DNA of 64,000 nt from Aphelocoma coerulescens (lineage: Eukaryota > Chordata > Aves > Passeriformes > Corvidae): the NCBI RefSeq assembly GCF_041296385.1, contig NC_091022.1:23269967-23333966 (forward strand). Reading direction: 5' to 3'. Every line of letters starts with the position of its first letter. The first letter of the stretch is position 1. Shown here piece after piece: positions 12,201 through 25,404 of the stretch. The position numbers and the translations under genes are program-made. The notes beneath the pieces were generated by a model. The model was not told the DNA's origin and did no database searches. It worked only from the letters and a program-made list of their open reading frames with translations.

Positions 12201-13129
12201 ATGGAAGCAGCCCTTTTACCTGCTCCTTACTGGTTCAGTGTCCTTCAGGGATAAGCAGAAACAACTGTAGCTGTCCAAGCTTCAGGAACTTAAAACCTTC
12301 AGCTAATGACCTGATTTTTCCTTGTGGGAAGAAGCAGCAGCTTCCATTCACGGGGGTGATAAGGGACCACTCCTTGTGTATTGCCTTTTTATTTCCTACG
12401 GCAAGCACACCCCAAAAGGCAGGACCATAACAAAGTAAATAGCTTGAAGGTCATTGTGTGTAATAGCAACCATGGCAGGGGTAGAGGAAACCCCAAGACT
12501 GTGGGTAAGGAGGGCACATGCTTGGCTTGCTGAGCTGCCCTTTGGGAAATCATGACAGAAGCACTGGGCCTGAACAGCCCCTTGAGGCTCACTCAGGGAC
12601 GTGCCAGAGGATTCCCATTTGCACCTGGGGATGCTCCTAACCAAATGTGCACCTAGCATTAAAGGACATCTGCATGTCTCTGGTGTAGCCTGAATCCTGC
12701 TTTCATTGTGAAGAGCTCTGCTGAGAGGAAATGCTCCTCTTAAAGCTGATGGTCCCTAATATAGAGGAGCAGTGTGTCCCCAGCAAGCATCCTGGAGCAC
12801 GTGGGGATCTGGCTGCGCTGCTCCTGTTAACGGGTGATGCAGCTGCAGCACTGGGCAGAGCCGTCTGGCAGCACCAGAGCAGGGGCTTTATTTTGTCCCC
12901 ATGGGGGGCATCCAAACACATGGGGATACATGAATGCACAGACAGAATTGGTGTCTCAGCCCCAAGAAAGGGAGCCAGTGTGGAAGCAGCCCTGTGTTGC
13001 TTGGAAAGGCAAAGTCTTCAGGAGAGAGAGAAGAAAAAATCGCTGGGTCTTCCCAGGGTGTTCCTTGCTCTTCTTTGGTACTTTGGGGGGGTTGCCTAAA
13101 AGGGAAAGAAGTTGTTTTGCTGTAATGAA

Positions 13130-13480
13130 CTAGATAAACAATTCCCCAAATAGATTAAAACTAACTGTAACTTAGAAAAGCGGGTAGTAATTATATTTTA
13201 TTAGCTAGCAAAACACCATTTTTTTATTTCATAAGATAATTCTGTGTAAATCACCTTAATTAGAAGTGTCAGATGAGCCCGTGAATATCGTACTTAGTAA
13301 CTAATTTCCTATGTACAGGTTATAATTTAAAACACATGGATCACTCGCTGAGTGGAAATATGCTAGCCATGAAATAATGTGGGGAGTGTTGGGGTTATTA
13401 CTATGTAAATGTGTAATCATTTCAGACCACTGCAGCCTGGCTGGGTGATTAAAGAGAATCCCAAGGTCTCCGAAGATTGT
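13130..13480. promoter_or_regulatory. Candidate conserved intronic element
   Basis: An AT-rich island of about 350 bases inside GC-richer intron. It includes a TAATTA core at 13257-13262, GCTAGC words near 13204 and 13361, and an AT-rich run around 13190-13240. Both strands carry many stops, so it is not an exon. It looks like a conserved developmental enhancer, unverified. Confidence 0.35.
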
Positions 13481-14830
13481 GCTGTCTGCAAGGGCCTAGA
13501 GCAAAAAAACTTTAAAAGGCACCGAAAAGTGTTTGAACTTTAAAGGTCTTGATTTCCCTTTTACCATTTTTAATTTGTCTGCAGTGTTTATGGAGGGGAA
13601 GGTTTCTGTTTGCTGACAGCCTTTCGATCCTGAGCCCGCTGCCAGCATCCTTAAGAGGTGCAGGGGGCTGCAGCCCTTGTAATTTGGGGGCTGTTTCATG
13701 GGATGGAGAAAAGCACCCTTAAATTGCAGGGTCTGAGTGCTTGGATGACCTGGGCTTGTGCCCATTCCTAACCCATCTCTGGATCTAAATAAAAACAAAT
13801 TGCAAACTCTTACTAGCAATAGAGTAGGGCTACATAGTAAGAAAGGGGGTGGGTATTAATAATCCTCCAGATGAAGAATAAAATAAGTTTGCCAAGTTAC
13901 CTAAACCAGTCCCGTTCCTTATCGGTCCCAACAGCAGAGGCTTGATCTTTTGGCTGACCATTCTGAAAACTTCAGCTTCCTGGCCCTAACACCACTTCTA
14001 GGAGGAATTAATTATGTTCTTCCTCTTTCTCTTGAAAAGGAATAATTTTAAACACCTTTAACAAGGAAAGGGAGGAAATGGGTTTGTTTTTTTAACAAGG
14101 CATTTGGTTTATAAAAGGAAAAAAATTTGTTTCACACTTCATGTGATTGAAAAATTCAGGGTACTGCTGGAGGTGGAGAGGGGATGCAAATCTTTCCCAT
14201 CATGCTTGTTCTTGCACAGCTTGAGGTGGTGCCAGGGCTGTGTCTCAGTGGGCAGCAGAGACTAATTCTGCTCTGTGACACCTCCTGAGGGTAGAGAGCA
14301 GAGCTGGGGAACAGGACACAGGGGATATCCTGTACCCTCGGTGAGCATCCCGCAGCACATCCCCTCAGGGAAGTGGGGCTGTGTGGGAGGTGACACCCCA
14401 GCCCATCCATCCGTGGTCCCCAGGAACCGTAGCTGGAAGCAGAGCTGTGGCATTTGGAGTGACCCGATGGCAGTGGATAACTGTGTGTTTCCACCGTTTC
14501 AGGGCAGGGGGCAAAAGGCAGTGGCACTTGGAGAGGAGGGGGGCCATAGCCCCAGGAGAAAACACCTTCCTTCATCCCTGCTCATTTCATAACACCCAGC
14601 CATCTGCCAAATCAAGGCAGATTAAAGCCAGCCAAATTCAATTTTTCCCTGCTGGCACTGCAGCTCGGCATCTGGGGCTAAAGTGTCCCCGACAAAGCGA
14701 ACATGACAGGCACATTGCTTTTTTGTCACATCTAGTACTGTGTTGATCTTCTAAAAGTCTCATAAAAATTTATTGATGTCTCCCATATTGCTGTGATTGA
14801 GAAGAAAGGAGCGCGGGTGTGCGGAGCCGG

Positions 14831-14867
14831 GTGCGCGCGCGCGGGCGAGCGTGTGTGTGTGTGTATA
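14831..14867. repeat. Alternating CG and GT tract (Z-DNA-prone)
   Basis: GTGCGCGCGCGCG at 14831-14843 is followed, after GGCGA, by a GC/GT run that passes into TATAT at about 14867. It is a nearly continuous purine-pyrimidine alternation, the classic Z-DNA-favouring pattern, inside an otherwise AT-rich candidate regulatory block. Confidence 0.85.
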
Positions 14868-15199
14868 TTAATGTTTCTGAAGTAGATCTGATTTGATATG
14901 TCTTGTTCTATTGTCAGCATCTGTTTAGCGAGGCTTTTTAATACTTTCTGGCTGCCGATCACTCATCCTTAGCCTGGGATGCAGGCTTGCATACAAATTT
15001 TGTTATTAAACACAATTCCATTCCCCCCCTTTCCCCAGCCCCCGCCTCCCCCCACTAACCTCCCCCCTCCACCACCCACCCATCCATCATCTCCCTGGGG
15101 CTATGGGGAGCTGGGAGCCAGCCGCCCCACCAGCGTGTTCTTACAAGCACAGGCACTGGGCTTGGCAACATATTTCAAGAGCCTTTTGCCTGCTGCAGG

Positions 15200-15420
15200 T
15201 GCTTTGCATTGACAAATCGAATCATGGGGAAATAATTTATTTCCTAATGCTGTTTGCAGCATGTTAGCAGGAGAATTTACATGAGAGAGATTACTTTAAT
15301 AACCAAAAAATTACAGTGCAGGCCTCCCCGCCATGTTGGCTTTGATATGTAATTGTTTCAAGTTTAACCTGTCTGGAGGGGGGAAGGTGTTATTAAATCT
15401 ATAGCATCTCCCGCTGGCGG
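15200..15420. promoter_or_regulatory. Candidate conserved intronic element
   Basis: A stretch with TTTGCATTGACAAATCG, TTTAATAACC and GATATGTAATTGTTTC words, AT-rich and without open frames, lying 600 bases upstream of the next exon. It resembles a conserved non-coding element; this is inference. Confidence 0.3.
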
Positions 15421-15988
15421 GGGCAGGAGAGGAGGAGCACCGGGTAGGGACCTCCTTCCCTGCTAAATGGGGAACAAGCTGAATTAACAAATCACTCCAG
15501 CCTCCAGCAGAGCTGCTGCTTCCCCAGTGTGCCTGCAGCTGAGGAGATCTTTTTTCCCTTGCTCTTATACCGATTTAATCTCCTTCTCTTTCCTATTCTC
15601 CTTTTTTTCATTGTGCCTGACCCTTCACAGGGCTCACCACCTCTGCTCCCCTCTCCCTGGCTTTCTTCCCTATCCCCCTGCAGACTTGCTCTCTGCTTTT
15701 TCCTGGTGCTGGGAGAGGAGCTGTGCAAGCCCCAGGCAGGAGGAGAGTCAGTGTTTGACTCATGTTGGCTGGGTTTGGGGACTTCCACTCATATGACCAT
15801 TTTGTTACAGCTGGAAAAATAGTTGGCAGTGCCCTCCTTCCCATGCCCCTCCAGTCAGGGTGAGGAGGCTCTCGGTCCAGGGAAGAGGAACGATGTGCTT
15901 TGCTATTTGACCTTATAAGATCTCTCAAAGCACTCCTCTCCTTGCCTGCCAGTTTTGTGACTGACCCCGTTCTCTTCTCTCTTGGCAG

Positions 15989-16034
15989 CAAGAGCTCCAT
16001 CCTGAAGGATGCCATGGCAGCAGGCACCCCCAAG
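15989..16034 (+). CDS. RNF220: RNF220 coding exon, 46 nt
   Basis: Small exon between a TCTCTCTTGGCAG acceptor and AAG|GTAAGT, a near-perfect donor at 16035. Its first base completes a serine codon begun at 2758-2759; the 15 codons that follow read KSSILKDAMAAGTPK, ending in phase 0. The residues match the linker that follows the first zinc knuckle in RNF220. There is no catalytic motif; it is a flexible, small-residue-rich connector. At 46 nt it is not a multiple of three, so skipping it alone would break the frame. It is too short to be found as an open frame by itself and rests on splice phase plus family similarity. Confidence 0.93.
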
Positions 16035-19000
16035 GTAAGTGAGCACAACTCAGCATATTTCCCCCACCCCCCAAGGGATGCTCTTTACACCCCGTGACCT
16101 TCCCAGCCTCCTCCTTGTCCTGCTACCTGATGTCTCCCAGGAAGGCGGCCACACTTTGGGGGCCAGCACCACTGGGGAAAGCTGCTGTCCCCACTCAGCT
16201 GCTGGGCTGGAGCAGCCAAGTGCCTGCACAGGGCTCTGCATTCCTCGTGCAGCCGAGGAACGGCAGAGCTGCTGGGCTCTGGGACTCCAGATTGTGTCTA
16301 ATGACAGCTAATGAAAGCTGATCACACGCAGCCTGAGCTCAGCCTGGGAAATCAAGTGTGGGAGTTCCTGGAGCCAGAGCCATATGCCAGCTTTGGAAGG
16401 GGAGAGTGGGCCTGCCTCAAGGGAGTGAAGCACACCCAAGGAGCAGCCCAAATCACTGAAGACCCCATCTCAGCCACAACCCCCTCCCCAGGAGCCACCC
16501 ACACCCCTTTGGCTCAGAATGCAGAAATACAAAACTCAGAGAGCATCATGGCATCACTGCAGAGGGCATCATTTACTGATTTGCTGCTGATTCGTTGGAC
16601 TTCATGTGGCACAGGGGTGGGAAAGACCAGAGCTTGGGCAGGCGAGCAGGTGGCAGGAAGCAGTGCAGGGCATTGCCTCTGAAAACCATGCTGGGCTCCC
16701 CAAGGTGGGCAAAGGCAAGTCGTCCAGGTTCTCCTATACTTCTGGTGACACAGTCCAAGTGAGGGAGGCTCCTGGCTTGGACAGGGCATCTCTCACAGGA
16801 ATTAACATCGCATCTCATCAGAATTATTTTCCAGTCTCATTCCCCCTTGGTTTTTCTGGAAGCTTATGGTGATTTTGTTGGCATGTGATGTCAGAAACGA
16901 AGACTGACATTTCAACTCTAGATTTTCTCCTTGGGGCTGGGTGTCTTGCCAAGTACATCAACACCTTGTCTGCCCCACCAAGGGAGAGGCCTGGGAGACA
17001 CTGTGCTGACCTGAGTTCCTGGCAGGTAGGGATGACCCCTACAATAACCCCAACAATTTCCCAAACCTTTCAAGGGAAAACAGAAATTGCAGTGATCCTC
17101 CATAGTGCTCCACGCCTTTGACCCCTGCATGACTACACTTTGCTCCTGTGCCCTGTCCCAGGGAGATTAGGAGCAGAGTGGAGACCTGACTATTTCTCCT
17201 GTGAAAAAACAAGCAGAGCACAGAGAAATCCCCAAACCCACCCACTGCTGATAATCCACAGAGTGTGAGGCTGCCTTGGGATGTCTTGAAGGAGCTGGAA
17301 AGGACACCAGCAAAATGAAAGCATCTGGACTCTGCAATCTTCCCATTCCCTCCTCATCAGGACTCAGTGTAGATAACTCAACGGCCCCAAACACATCGTC
17401 TGTGAGGGAGAAGGACGGCTAGAAAGACAGATTAGCTGTTTGGAGGCAAACACAGTGAGTGACTGACAGAGACCAGATAAAGAAGAAGGTCCATCTCACG
17501 GCAGGGCCAGGCTTTTGAAGTTTCCATTGACAAAGAATCCCATTTGCCTTGAGCGAGGGGATTAAACTGGGACTGGAGCGTCGTTCTATGTAAAAGAGAT
17601 CAATCGTCCCCTGTCACCACATGGATCTTTTCCCTTTGCCCGTCACGTCTGGGACTAAGAACATTAACTTCAAGAAGCCAGGAGAGCAGGGAGGGAGAGG
17701 GTGAAATCAGGAAATCTTTCATTCCCTTCTCAGAGAGCTTGAAAGCTTCTCAGCCCAGGAGGATTCATTATTTCTAGGTGGCTTTTGCTGGGAGACAAGT
17801 CCTGTGTGGCATGGGAAGGCACAGTGCTGTCACCTTCACCTGAGCTTGGTATTAAAGGCCTCTTTGTAACCAGGTGGGATTGAGGAGGAGGGTGGCGGGG
17901 AGATGAAGGCTGCTCTTTTCCTTTGTGCCCACTGCATGTTTGCAATATGGGGTGTGAATAGCCCATCAGGATGTGAAGTCCCTCTGATATGGTCCCAGGC
18001 AGAGGGATGGGGGACAGACCCCCAGAGTGGGCATGCAGTCCATGTCCAAGCACCCAGACATCACTGGAGGTTTGGCAGGCACCTCCAGGGAAGACCTGTA
18101 CCATGTCCCACTTCCCACTCTGGGAATTGGTGGAAGGAGACTGCTGCAATGTTTCCAGGCCAGTCCTTCTCAGGGTGCCAACAAAAAGGCCAGCAACGGG
18201 AGAAGGGGCTGCACCTCCCCATCCCTCAGGAGAATCCAATGGCAAAACGCACAGGGGCAAGCTGGTTTCACTCAGGGACATGGGAACTGGGATGGTTACA
18301 GGCTGGTAGTTACTTCTGTGGTCACCAGTGGCTTTGACTCCACTTTATGACTCATTTAGGACCTTTGCCTATAGCATCACTACCATTGCCACTTCTGTGC
18401 TGGCCTGAGGCTCTTCCTGGGGTGCAGCTGGGACAGGGGATTTAATCTTCCCATGATCTGTGTCCTGGCTTGGCTCCCACCCCGTCCCCACAGTTGCCCC
18501 AGCAAATGTCTCTCTGGGCAATAAAAGCCCAGATGTAAATGCATATTCCTCACTCACTGCTCCCCTGCCCCTGAAGAGCTGTCACTCACTGCACTGGGTC
18601 AATTTTCATGGCAATATGTCAAAGAAAATCCAATCACTCAACATGGGATGTGATGAATGCAGGATTATTGTATCAGGTTCTTCTATTATCAGAGATGACT
18701 GAGGCAGTGATGGCCAAGCAAGGGCTGTGAGCTGGGGCTCCAGCCAGCACCACTGCCTGGTGCCTGGGCTCCCTCTCTGCAAAGGCAGCTCAAAGGCAGT
18801 GTTGAATGCCACAGATCTCCAGCTTTCAGGATCCTCATCTGCCATTAGAGACCAAGCCTAATCGATGGTGATACACCAGTGTGGACAAGGCACTTGGACA
18901 AGCAGATTGTCACTCAGAAGGTCCCTTTCCGAAGGTCTGTCCAAGCCAGCCATGCCCCAGACCTCTGTGAGCCCAGAGCTTCCCTGCAGCTCTCCCCAGC

Positions 19001-21098
19001 ACGGCCAGAGGTTGGGTCTCAGGTACAGCAGGCAGCAGGAATGTCTCGCAGAGGCATATGGAGAACACCATAGACTCTGTTTGGCTGCCCAGGAGTCTGT
19101 ACGTAGCTGTCAGCAGCACGAGTTCCCCTTGAGTATCGTTCCTGGACCTCATGCTCTCCCCTTGCCTTTCTCCCCTTGCCTTGGCTCCTCTTGCAAGGCA
19201 GGAGAGGAGCACACACTGGGTTGAACCCATATTGGCGAGGTGTAAATCCAACTGTTCCCACTCTTCCTTGAGCAGCTGGTGGTAACTGGAGAGTCAGGTG
19301 ATTTTCCCAGGTCCTCATTGCTACCTAAGAGCACTTCAGTACTGCCCATATTTCAGGGTATCAGCTGCAGACTGTTACCTGTCACCTAACAGGTAAACTT
19401 ACATCCCCTGTGAAAGAGCTGGTACTGATCACTGAAGGGGAACAGACTAGGATCCATGAAGCATCCCAGCTCTTGTGGTGGGTTCAGCATTCAGTTTCTA
19501 CTGCTGCTTCCTAATACATGGCTGCAAATTGTGTCCTGGCCATGCTCTGGCTCTTGCTGCAAACAAACACTGACGTGAGTGGCCACAAGCAAAATCCATC
19601 CCACGCACCCAGCAGATGCCTGCAGCTGGTTTGTTTAGGTGTGCACCAGCTCCACAGAGGGTGCTCGCAGGCAGCCAGCCAGCACACTTCTCCCAGACCT
19701 CCGGCAGAGCTGGGAACCAAGCCACAGTGCCAGAGCTCTTTGCTTCCCCCACCCACCCCTGTGATTTTACAGCTTCACTGAGCAGTTTGAGAGAGAATTA
19801 CAACATCTAGTGGGAAATTTGACCACTAAAGCCCTCCAAGGAAAAAGAGCTTCGAAGCAAGCAAGATTTGGAGCCTTAAACCTTGACAGAATGTCTGTAT
19901 TAAGCCCTTCCCAGCTGCCTCACTTGAGATGAAATTTCTAGCACAATCATTTAACTTCTCCATATCATGTCTGGTGGTAGGAACAGGGGACTGGTGTCAG
20001 GGCCCTGGGGTTTTAACTCCTTCTCTTGTGTCACTGACAGACTGGGAGGTTGGAGAAGTCTTTTACCATATCTGTGCCCCCTCCCTCTGTAACTGTGATT
20101 TACAAGGAAAGATTAAAAAGCTTAATCTGGGTATTGCAGCAAAGCTATGGCCAAGCTGGGGACATGAGAACAGCCCACAGATATGTGAAGGAGCGGAAAT
20201 TATGCAGGATGAGTGTTAGCTGGCTGTGCTTCCTGCAGTTTGGGGTGATGAATACCAGAGTCACTCCAAAACCAAGTATCTGCCAGGTTTTATTCCATAA
20301 AACAAATTACCCCATGACCAAACAAAGCCCCTCACTCCCCTTGGGCCAAACAGCTGTACCCTCCCGTTAGACCAGGGGAAACCACTGCATTTGGCAGAAG
20401 GAGCAGAGAGGGGCAGACCTGGGCCAGACCTCTTTCCCCCTCCATCTCCAGAGTGCTGATGGGCAGTTCTGCTGGATGGTGCCCCTTTTCCCACAATGTA
20501 GCTGGTGTCTCTTCCAGGAGGACACAGAGCTTCATTACAGTCCCAGGTGTCACTGTAACATGCAGAAATGAATTAGTAGCTCACATTTCTGTAAGCTTAT
20601 TCTGTTTGTGAACCACTGGAAATTTTCAGTGAAGGCCAGAAGCTGCTGATACCATTATTTCTGTTCGCTATTCACACCCTTCTCACATTTAAGCCTTTCA
20701 TCCCCAGCTCCATCCCACCTTTATCTCTGCCAGCTAAAAGCCACTAGATAATTTTACCTCTAACTTTTCCCAGGAGCAAATGTGGACCCTCCAAAAGCTT
20801 CTAGGAAACTCAGCTCTAATAGTAGCATCTTTGTGTCGGGGATCCTCCAGCAATAACAAAAAATGGCTAGCAGAGTTAAGGGGGGAAATCACAGCAAGGC
20901 CTGGTATCACTCATTGCTTTCGGGTTACAGTTCCCAAGTGATAACAGCTATTAGCAACACTTTGACGTCTTCCCTACCGTGGAGGGGAGGGCAGGAGACA
21001 GAAAACATGTCAAGCCATCACCTCCATGTTAAGTGATAAGTACCTATTTAGACGGCAGAGTTAAGGCTGAATGCATCAAGCAGGGAACACTTTGTGCC

Positions 21099-21119
21099 AA
21101 AAAAAAAAAAAAAAAAAAA
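21099..21119. repeat. Poly-A run, 21 nt
   Basis: Twenty-one consecutive A residues followed by an AT-rich tail. I see no flanking target-site duplication or upstream transposon body, so it is called a simple repeat and not a retroposon tail. Confidence 0.9.
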
Positions 21120-21989
21120 GATAAAATTTTAAAAGATAGATAAATAAAAAGCAGGGTTAGCGTATTTGTTCTGCTGACAGCAGCTGTGATGGATTGTTTA
21201 AGAAAAATAGACTCCTTATGTTTTTCCAGGGCTCTCAGAAAGCAGGAGTCCAGCACTTTAATACTCTCAAATGACTGGCCTTGAGAGGCAGCAGAATGTC
21301 AGAGCCACCGGCTGGGCTGTCCCCACGCTGACACCTGCCCCGGCTGCTGGCGAGAGGCCGCTCTCCGGGCTGGGGGCGGCGTGTGCCGGCAATTTCCATC
21401 CATTTCCTCGGGCTGGTGGCTGCACCCTGACACCCGTCCCCTCCCCTGGAGCTGCCCCGGGCCCACGCCTGCGGGTCAGGAGCCAGCGGCGTGTTGGCAC
21501 GGGTGTCCTTGCCGACATTGCCTCAGCGCTGCCCACGGCTCCTCCACCCGAGGAGGGAGGAGCAGGTCTGGGGATCGATGGCCTGGGATCACAGCAGCTG
21601 GCACGCAGGCTGCAGCATGCGCGTTTGATTCATACCAAACCTGCCCCTGTATTGGTACACGTAAACCAGGTGTTGCTCCTGGTTTCGGTGAGCTGCTGAA
21701 ACATTCCCAGCTCATCTCTGCAGGGTTGCACGGTCCATGGAGCGTGTAGGGAGCAACCTGGGCATGAGCAGCATGAGCAAGGCTTATGTGCCCTCGGGAT
21801 CTGTGGACACAAGCGGGGAAAGCCATACATCCAGACACGTGTCTTCTCCTTGGCACGGCACAGCTGGGCTCCAAGGGGCAGGAAGGAATCACTGAGCAGG
21901 GCCATGGCTGCCCAGCATGGCAGGAGGGGCAGGAGGAAGGAGGGAGTGCAAGGCTTGGACAAGATTGATGGCCTCGTTGCCATTAAGAA

Positions 21990-22220
21990 AAAAATTAGCC
22001 GGTGGCGGCTATCATATTAAAGGGTGAAGAAGCCGTGAATTATTTTCTTAAAGATCTTATCACTTACAATGATAATTTTACCTTCCAAAAGGCCACTTTT
22101 AATGAGGCAAGGCAGGCAAAAAGTCATGATTTAATGCCAGATTTTTTTTTCCAAACACATTTTACTGCTTTTTTGTCCATGTTTAAAAAGCGCCGGTGAC
22201 CTTTTTTTATTTAGCTTGCC
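21990..22220. promoter_or_regulatory. Candidate conserved intronic element
   Basis: An abrupt AT-rich island containing GTGAATTATTTTCTTAAAG, a reversed GATA-type word (CTTATCAC), GATAATTTTACC and TTTAAAAAGCGCCGG. The short frame across it encodes no recognisable protein. Texture resembles a developmental enhancer; not proven. Confidence 0.35.
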
Positions 22221-23089
22221 CCAGGTGTAATGCTCAGTCTGATCCTCTCAGGGTTTATAACCTCCACAGAGAGTGCCTCTACCCAATGCAGAGATGATTT
22301 AAAAGGGAGGGAGAAATATGAAGCTGCACCACCACTCACATACAGCCTTTGCTCCATCTTTGATGGTGGGAGTTGTGGAGGGGAGACCAGGGAGGGAGGA
22401 GAGTCCTCTCCCCCAAATATCCTCACTCAGACACTCTGAAGGGCAGCTGGGATGTACTGGCAACTAGGCATGGATGAGCTGACTAGTGGTCTTTCCCCAA
22501 GGGAAAAGGGACATCTCAGCATCAAGGCTTGTTCCCGCCTTGCTTAAGAACCTGGTCCCATGGTAGAGAGCATCTCCCCATCAGGAGTGTCTCACACAGA
22601 GCACTCAGTGCCATGTTTTTGGGCTGGGATGCCAGAATTTGGGTCTGCCATGCAGCATGGGCATGCAAAGCACATGTAAAGCTACCTTTTCCCTCCACAG
22701 CCATCTTCCCAGAGCCCAATTGAGAGAGGAATGGGAATTGTATCACTGCCCTTTCTCTGCTTGCCAGGACCTGGGTGGGAATGAGCAGAGTGGGTGCAGG
22801 GAACAGCAAATCCTTGGCTTGGCATGCTGTGGTCAGGCATCCTCACTGCTTAGCCATTGGAAAACAGCTTCAACATGACAATCTGGAGTAAAAGAGGCCA
22901 AAATTGGGATGGTAGAGGCTGGCCTAATGCAGGATTGAAAGTCACCCTCATGGCGAGTGCCTTTTCTAATCCCTTAGCCTCTGAGCCTGCATCCCTGCCT
23001 GCCCCCATGGCTGCCCGAGAGGCAAAGTGTGGCACAGCACAGGGAAATGAGAAAAACAAATGAAGTCAAGTTTCCTAAGAGTGAAGGGG

Positions 23090-23430
23090 AAGTGTGACTT
23101 GGCATCTCTAACGCTGTGTTTAACATGCCGGCAAGGTATTTAGAATTGAAGTGCTTGCACACAATTTAAAAATAGACAGTTTATTAATCTAAACTGCAAG
23201 TGTATGTAGAAGAGGCCTCGAGATTGACATCTTTGGGATTAGTTTAGCCCTGCGTTTTTCCAGAGGTCATTGCCATGGTGCTCAGGAGGTTTGTGGAATA
23301 AATGGGGCCGGCGTTCTTCCCAGGACCACACGCTAAAAACTAATACATAACGTTTAATTTACTGTCTCCATAGCTAGCCCAACCATTTTTCACATAATAA
23401 TATTGGATTAGAGCTACCAGAAGCTGAGGG
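23090..23430. promoter_or_regulatory. Candidate conserved intronic element
   Basis: Contains AGACAGTTTATTAATC, ACTAATACATAACGTTTAAT and CATAATAATATTGGATTAG, spread over about 340 repeat-free bases with stops in all frames. Composition and homeodomain-like words suggest a conserved regulatory element; this is inference only. Confidence 0.35.
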
Positions 23431-24599
23431 GGGAGCTGGAGGCAGGCAGGGTTTGTCTGTCTGTCGTCAAGGAATGGGGAGATGGGTATTTTTTCCCCTT
23501 TTCTAGAATACACTGGAAGACAAAACAGATTTAACCCTCCCAGCTCCAGGTTGCTTGGCTTATTAGAGCATTAACACTGCTGCAGTCAGGGCTGTTACTC
23601 TGAGTCACAACTGAACGCTTTGAACCTCATCCCTCTCTTTTATAGGACATGTGCAATCCTGCTTATTCAGAAATGGTCCTTGTAGGACATCAGTCCTCAT
23701 CCTCCATTTAGAAAATAAAGAAACTAAACAACAGCAGGAGCTTGGGGTCTGCACTCTGCAGAAATTCTGCAGAGGGCTTTTCCAGAAATAAATGAGCTGT
23801 TCACCAAAGCCCACTAGCAGCTGGGTTCAGCCAACACATGAAGCCAGAAAGCCTCCCTGCTCTGCCCGTCTGTGCCCTGGAAAGTGGAGGCTGAGCTCTT
23901 GAGGCAGCCCTTGATGGGTGCCCCCAGCCCTGCAGGCTCCCACTGGCCTTCCCAGTGCCTGGCATCCCTGTTGGGCTGGGCTGAGCAAGCTGGCCCCAAG
24001 ATGTGGTCAGCACAGCCCTCAGGTGGCAGAAGCAGTTGTGTCCAAGGAGGTAACCAAGCACCCCAGCAGGCAACTCCTCTGTGACCCCTTTCAGGACATC
24101 ACATCTCCCCGCAGCCGGTAGAGCTGTGCTTTATGGCAGAGATCTGCACTGCACACTGGGCCATGCCTCTTGCCCTCATGGCAGGGCTGGCAGCTCATAC
24201 CCATGGGGCTGAACTTGGTATCCCAAGCTGCCCTCCTCCACTGCCACCCCAAGCCTCCTTCCCTCCATGCCCGTGCTGGCTGCACTGCCGTGCTGTTCTC
24301 GTGGAGAGCTGTCCAAGCCTGGGGGATTGCTTGCTGCTGACTGAACCGATTTGTATGCTGAGTCATTTTTCCACTTTCTCATATCTTTCCAAAAAAATGC
24401 ACATTTTTTTCACGTTTCATTTCAGCCCAGAGGCAAATATTTCTGGAATACTTGCCTCTCTCCAAGGTATTATGCTTTTTAATAATGTTGTCACCACACT
24501 TGACCTGTCCAATTCAGATGATATCTACACTTCCCCTTCACAAACACACACATCTCCAAGCAGTCATTTATTGTCAAATCTTGCCAGCTGATTCTCAGA

Positions 24600-25030
24600 A
24601 ACAAACATCTGCAGAGCTGCATTTCCAGTGTACATTTTTTCACAATGTACTGGGCTATATTTAGCCTAGTTGAGCTAATTTATAATTTAAATTAGAATTT
24701 TAAATTGCATTTTTCCCTCAAAGTGCTCTAATAATAAAGTTCCATTGCAACTCAGTGTACATTTCTTTGGATGCTGTCAAACTCCCATAGTAATTTTCTT
24801 GCTAGAGTTCACTGCGTGTAGAATTTAGACTTACCTACTATTGACTTGAAGTTTATCAGTGATCTCTTAGGTCTCAAATATCACTGAGCTTTTTAACCTT
24901 CTAAAAGGCCCTTTTTTTTTTCTGTGCTACTTATTAAAATAAATAGCATCATTACTGAAGGAAGAGGTAGTTGCACTGCAAAGGTGCTGAGAGCTTTAGT
25001 GCAGTTTACAAAGCTATTGAGAGATTTAGT
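24600..25030. promoter_or_regulatory. AT-rich candidate regulatory element
   Basis: A strongly AT-rich segment with a perfect AATTTAAATT palindrome at 24684-24693 among overlapping TAATTT/AATTAG words, followed by further AT-rich text. It ends about 370 bases upstream of the exon at 25405. No open frame of note. Confidence 0.3.
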
Positions 25031-25404
25031 GGCACTTAAAAAGGGCGGATGAGGACATGTAAGCACTGCTCCACCTCAGCACTCCTGTGCCTTATCACAA
25101 GAATTTCTGGTGTGGTCCTCACATATCATTTCCAACAGGGTCTGATTCTGCCCCAGTCACCAGACCTGGAGTAAAAATGACTGTCACTTTGTTGCATGAA
25201 TCATTTGTACTCTGCTAGACCCAGCGGCCTGGTCCCCTCGTGGGGCCGAGTCCCTTGGAAAGAGCAGAGCCAGTCCCATAGCCCAGTATTCCATCCCAGC
25301 ACAGTCCCGCAGCTCAGCAGATGCTCTCCATGGCTTTGAGGACAGCTTAGAGACAGGCAGAGCTTGACAATGCTCACAACATGAATTTCTCCTTTCTCTT
25401 GCAG

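Larger units (their letters stand above)
2760..15988 (+). other. RNF220: RNF220 intron, 13.2 kb
   Basis: Large intron between GTAAGC at 2760 and CAG at 15986-15988. No further exon or RNA gene was recognised. It holds a GT microsatellite at 3326-3368, a long polypyrimidine tract at about 8661-8791, a CG/GT alternating tract at about 14831-14867, and several AT-rich islands resembling conserved regulatory elements (about 3640-4160, 5340-5650, 8810-9220, 13130-13480, 14600-15000 and 15200-15420). The parts between, for example 6000-8600 and 9400-13100, are unremarkable GC-richer intron. Confidence 0.85.
16035..25404 (+). other. RNF220: RNF220 intron, 9.4 kb
   Basis: Runs from GTAAGT at 16035 to GCAG at 25401-25404. 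No additional exon was recognised; the open frames are short, two-stranded and compositional. It contains a 21-A run at 21099-21119, a GC-rich patch at about 21300-21620 without promoter or exon features, and AT-rich motif-dense islands at about 21990-22220, 23090-23430 and 24600-25030. The rest, 16.0-20.5 kb in particular, shows nothing beyond ordinary intron. Confidence 0.85.

Noticed and set aside
17730..18281. Minus-strand frame of 183 codons
   Set aside because: No family signature; an overlapping plus-strand frame of similar length shows this is low stop density in GC-rich intron.
21099..21150. Poly-A run as the tail of a retrogene or SINE
   Set aside because: No upstream coding remnant or element body and no target-site duplication.
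21300..21620. GC-rich patch as a second CpG-island promoter
   Set aside because: CpG density is moderate, there is no CCAAT or YY1-type element, and no first exon in phase with a downstream exon.
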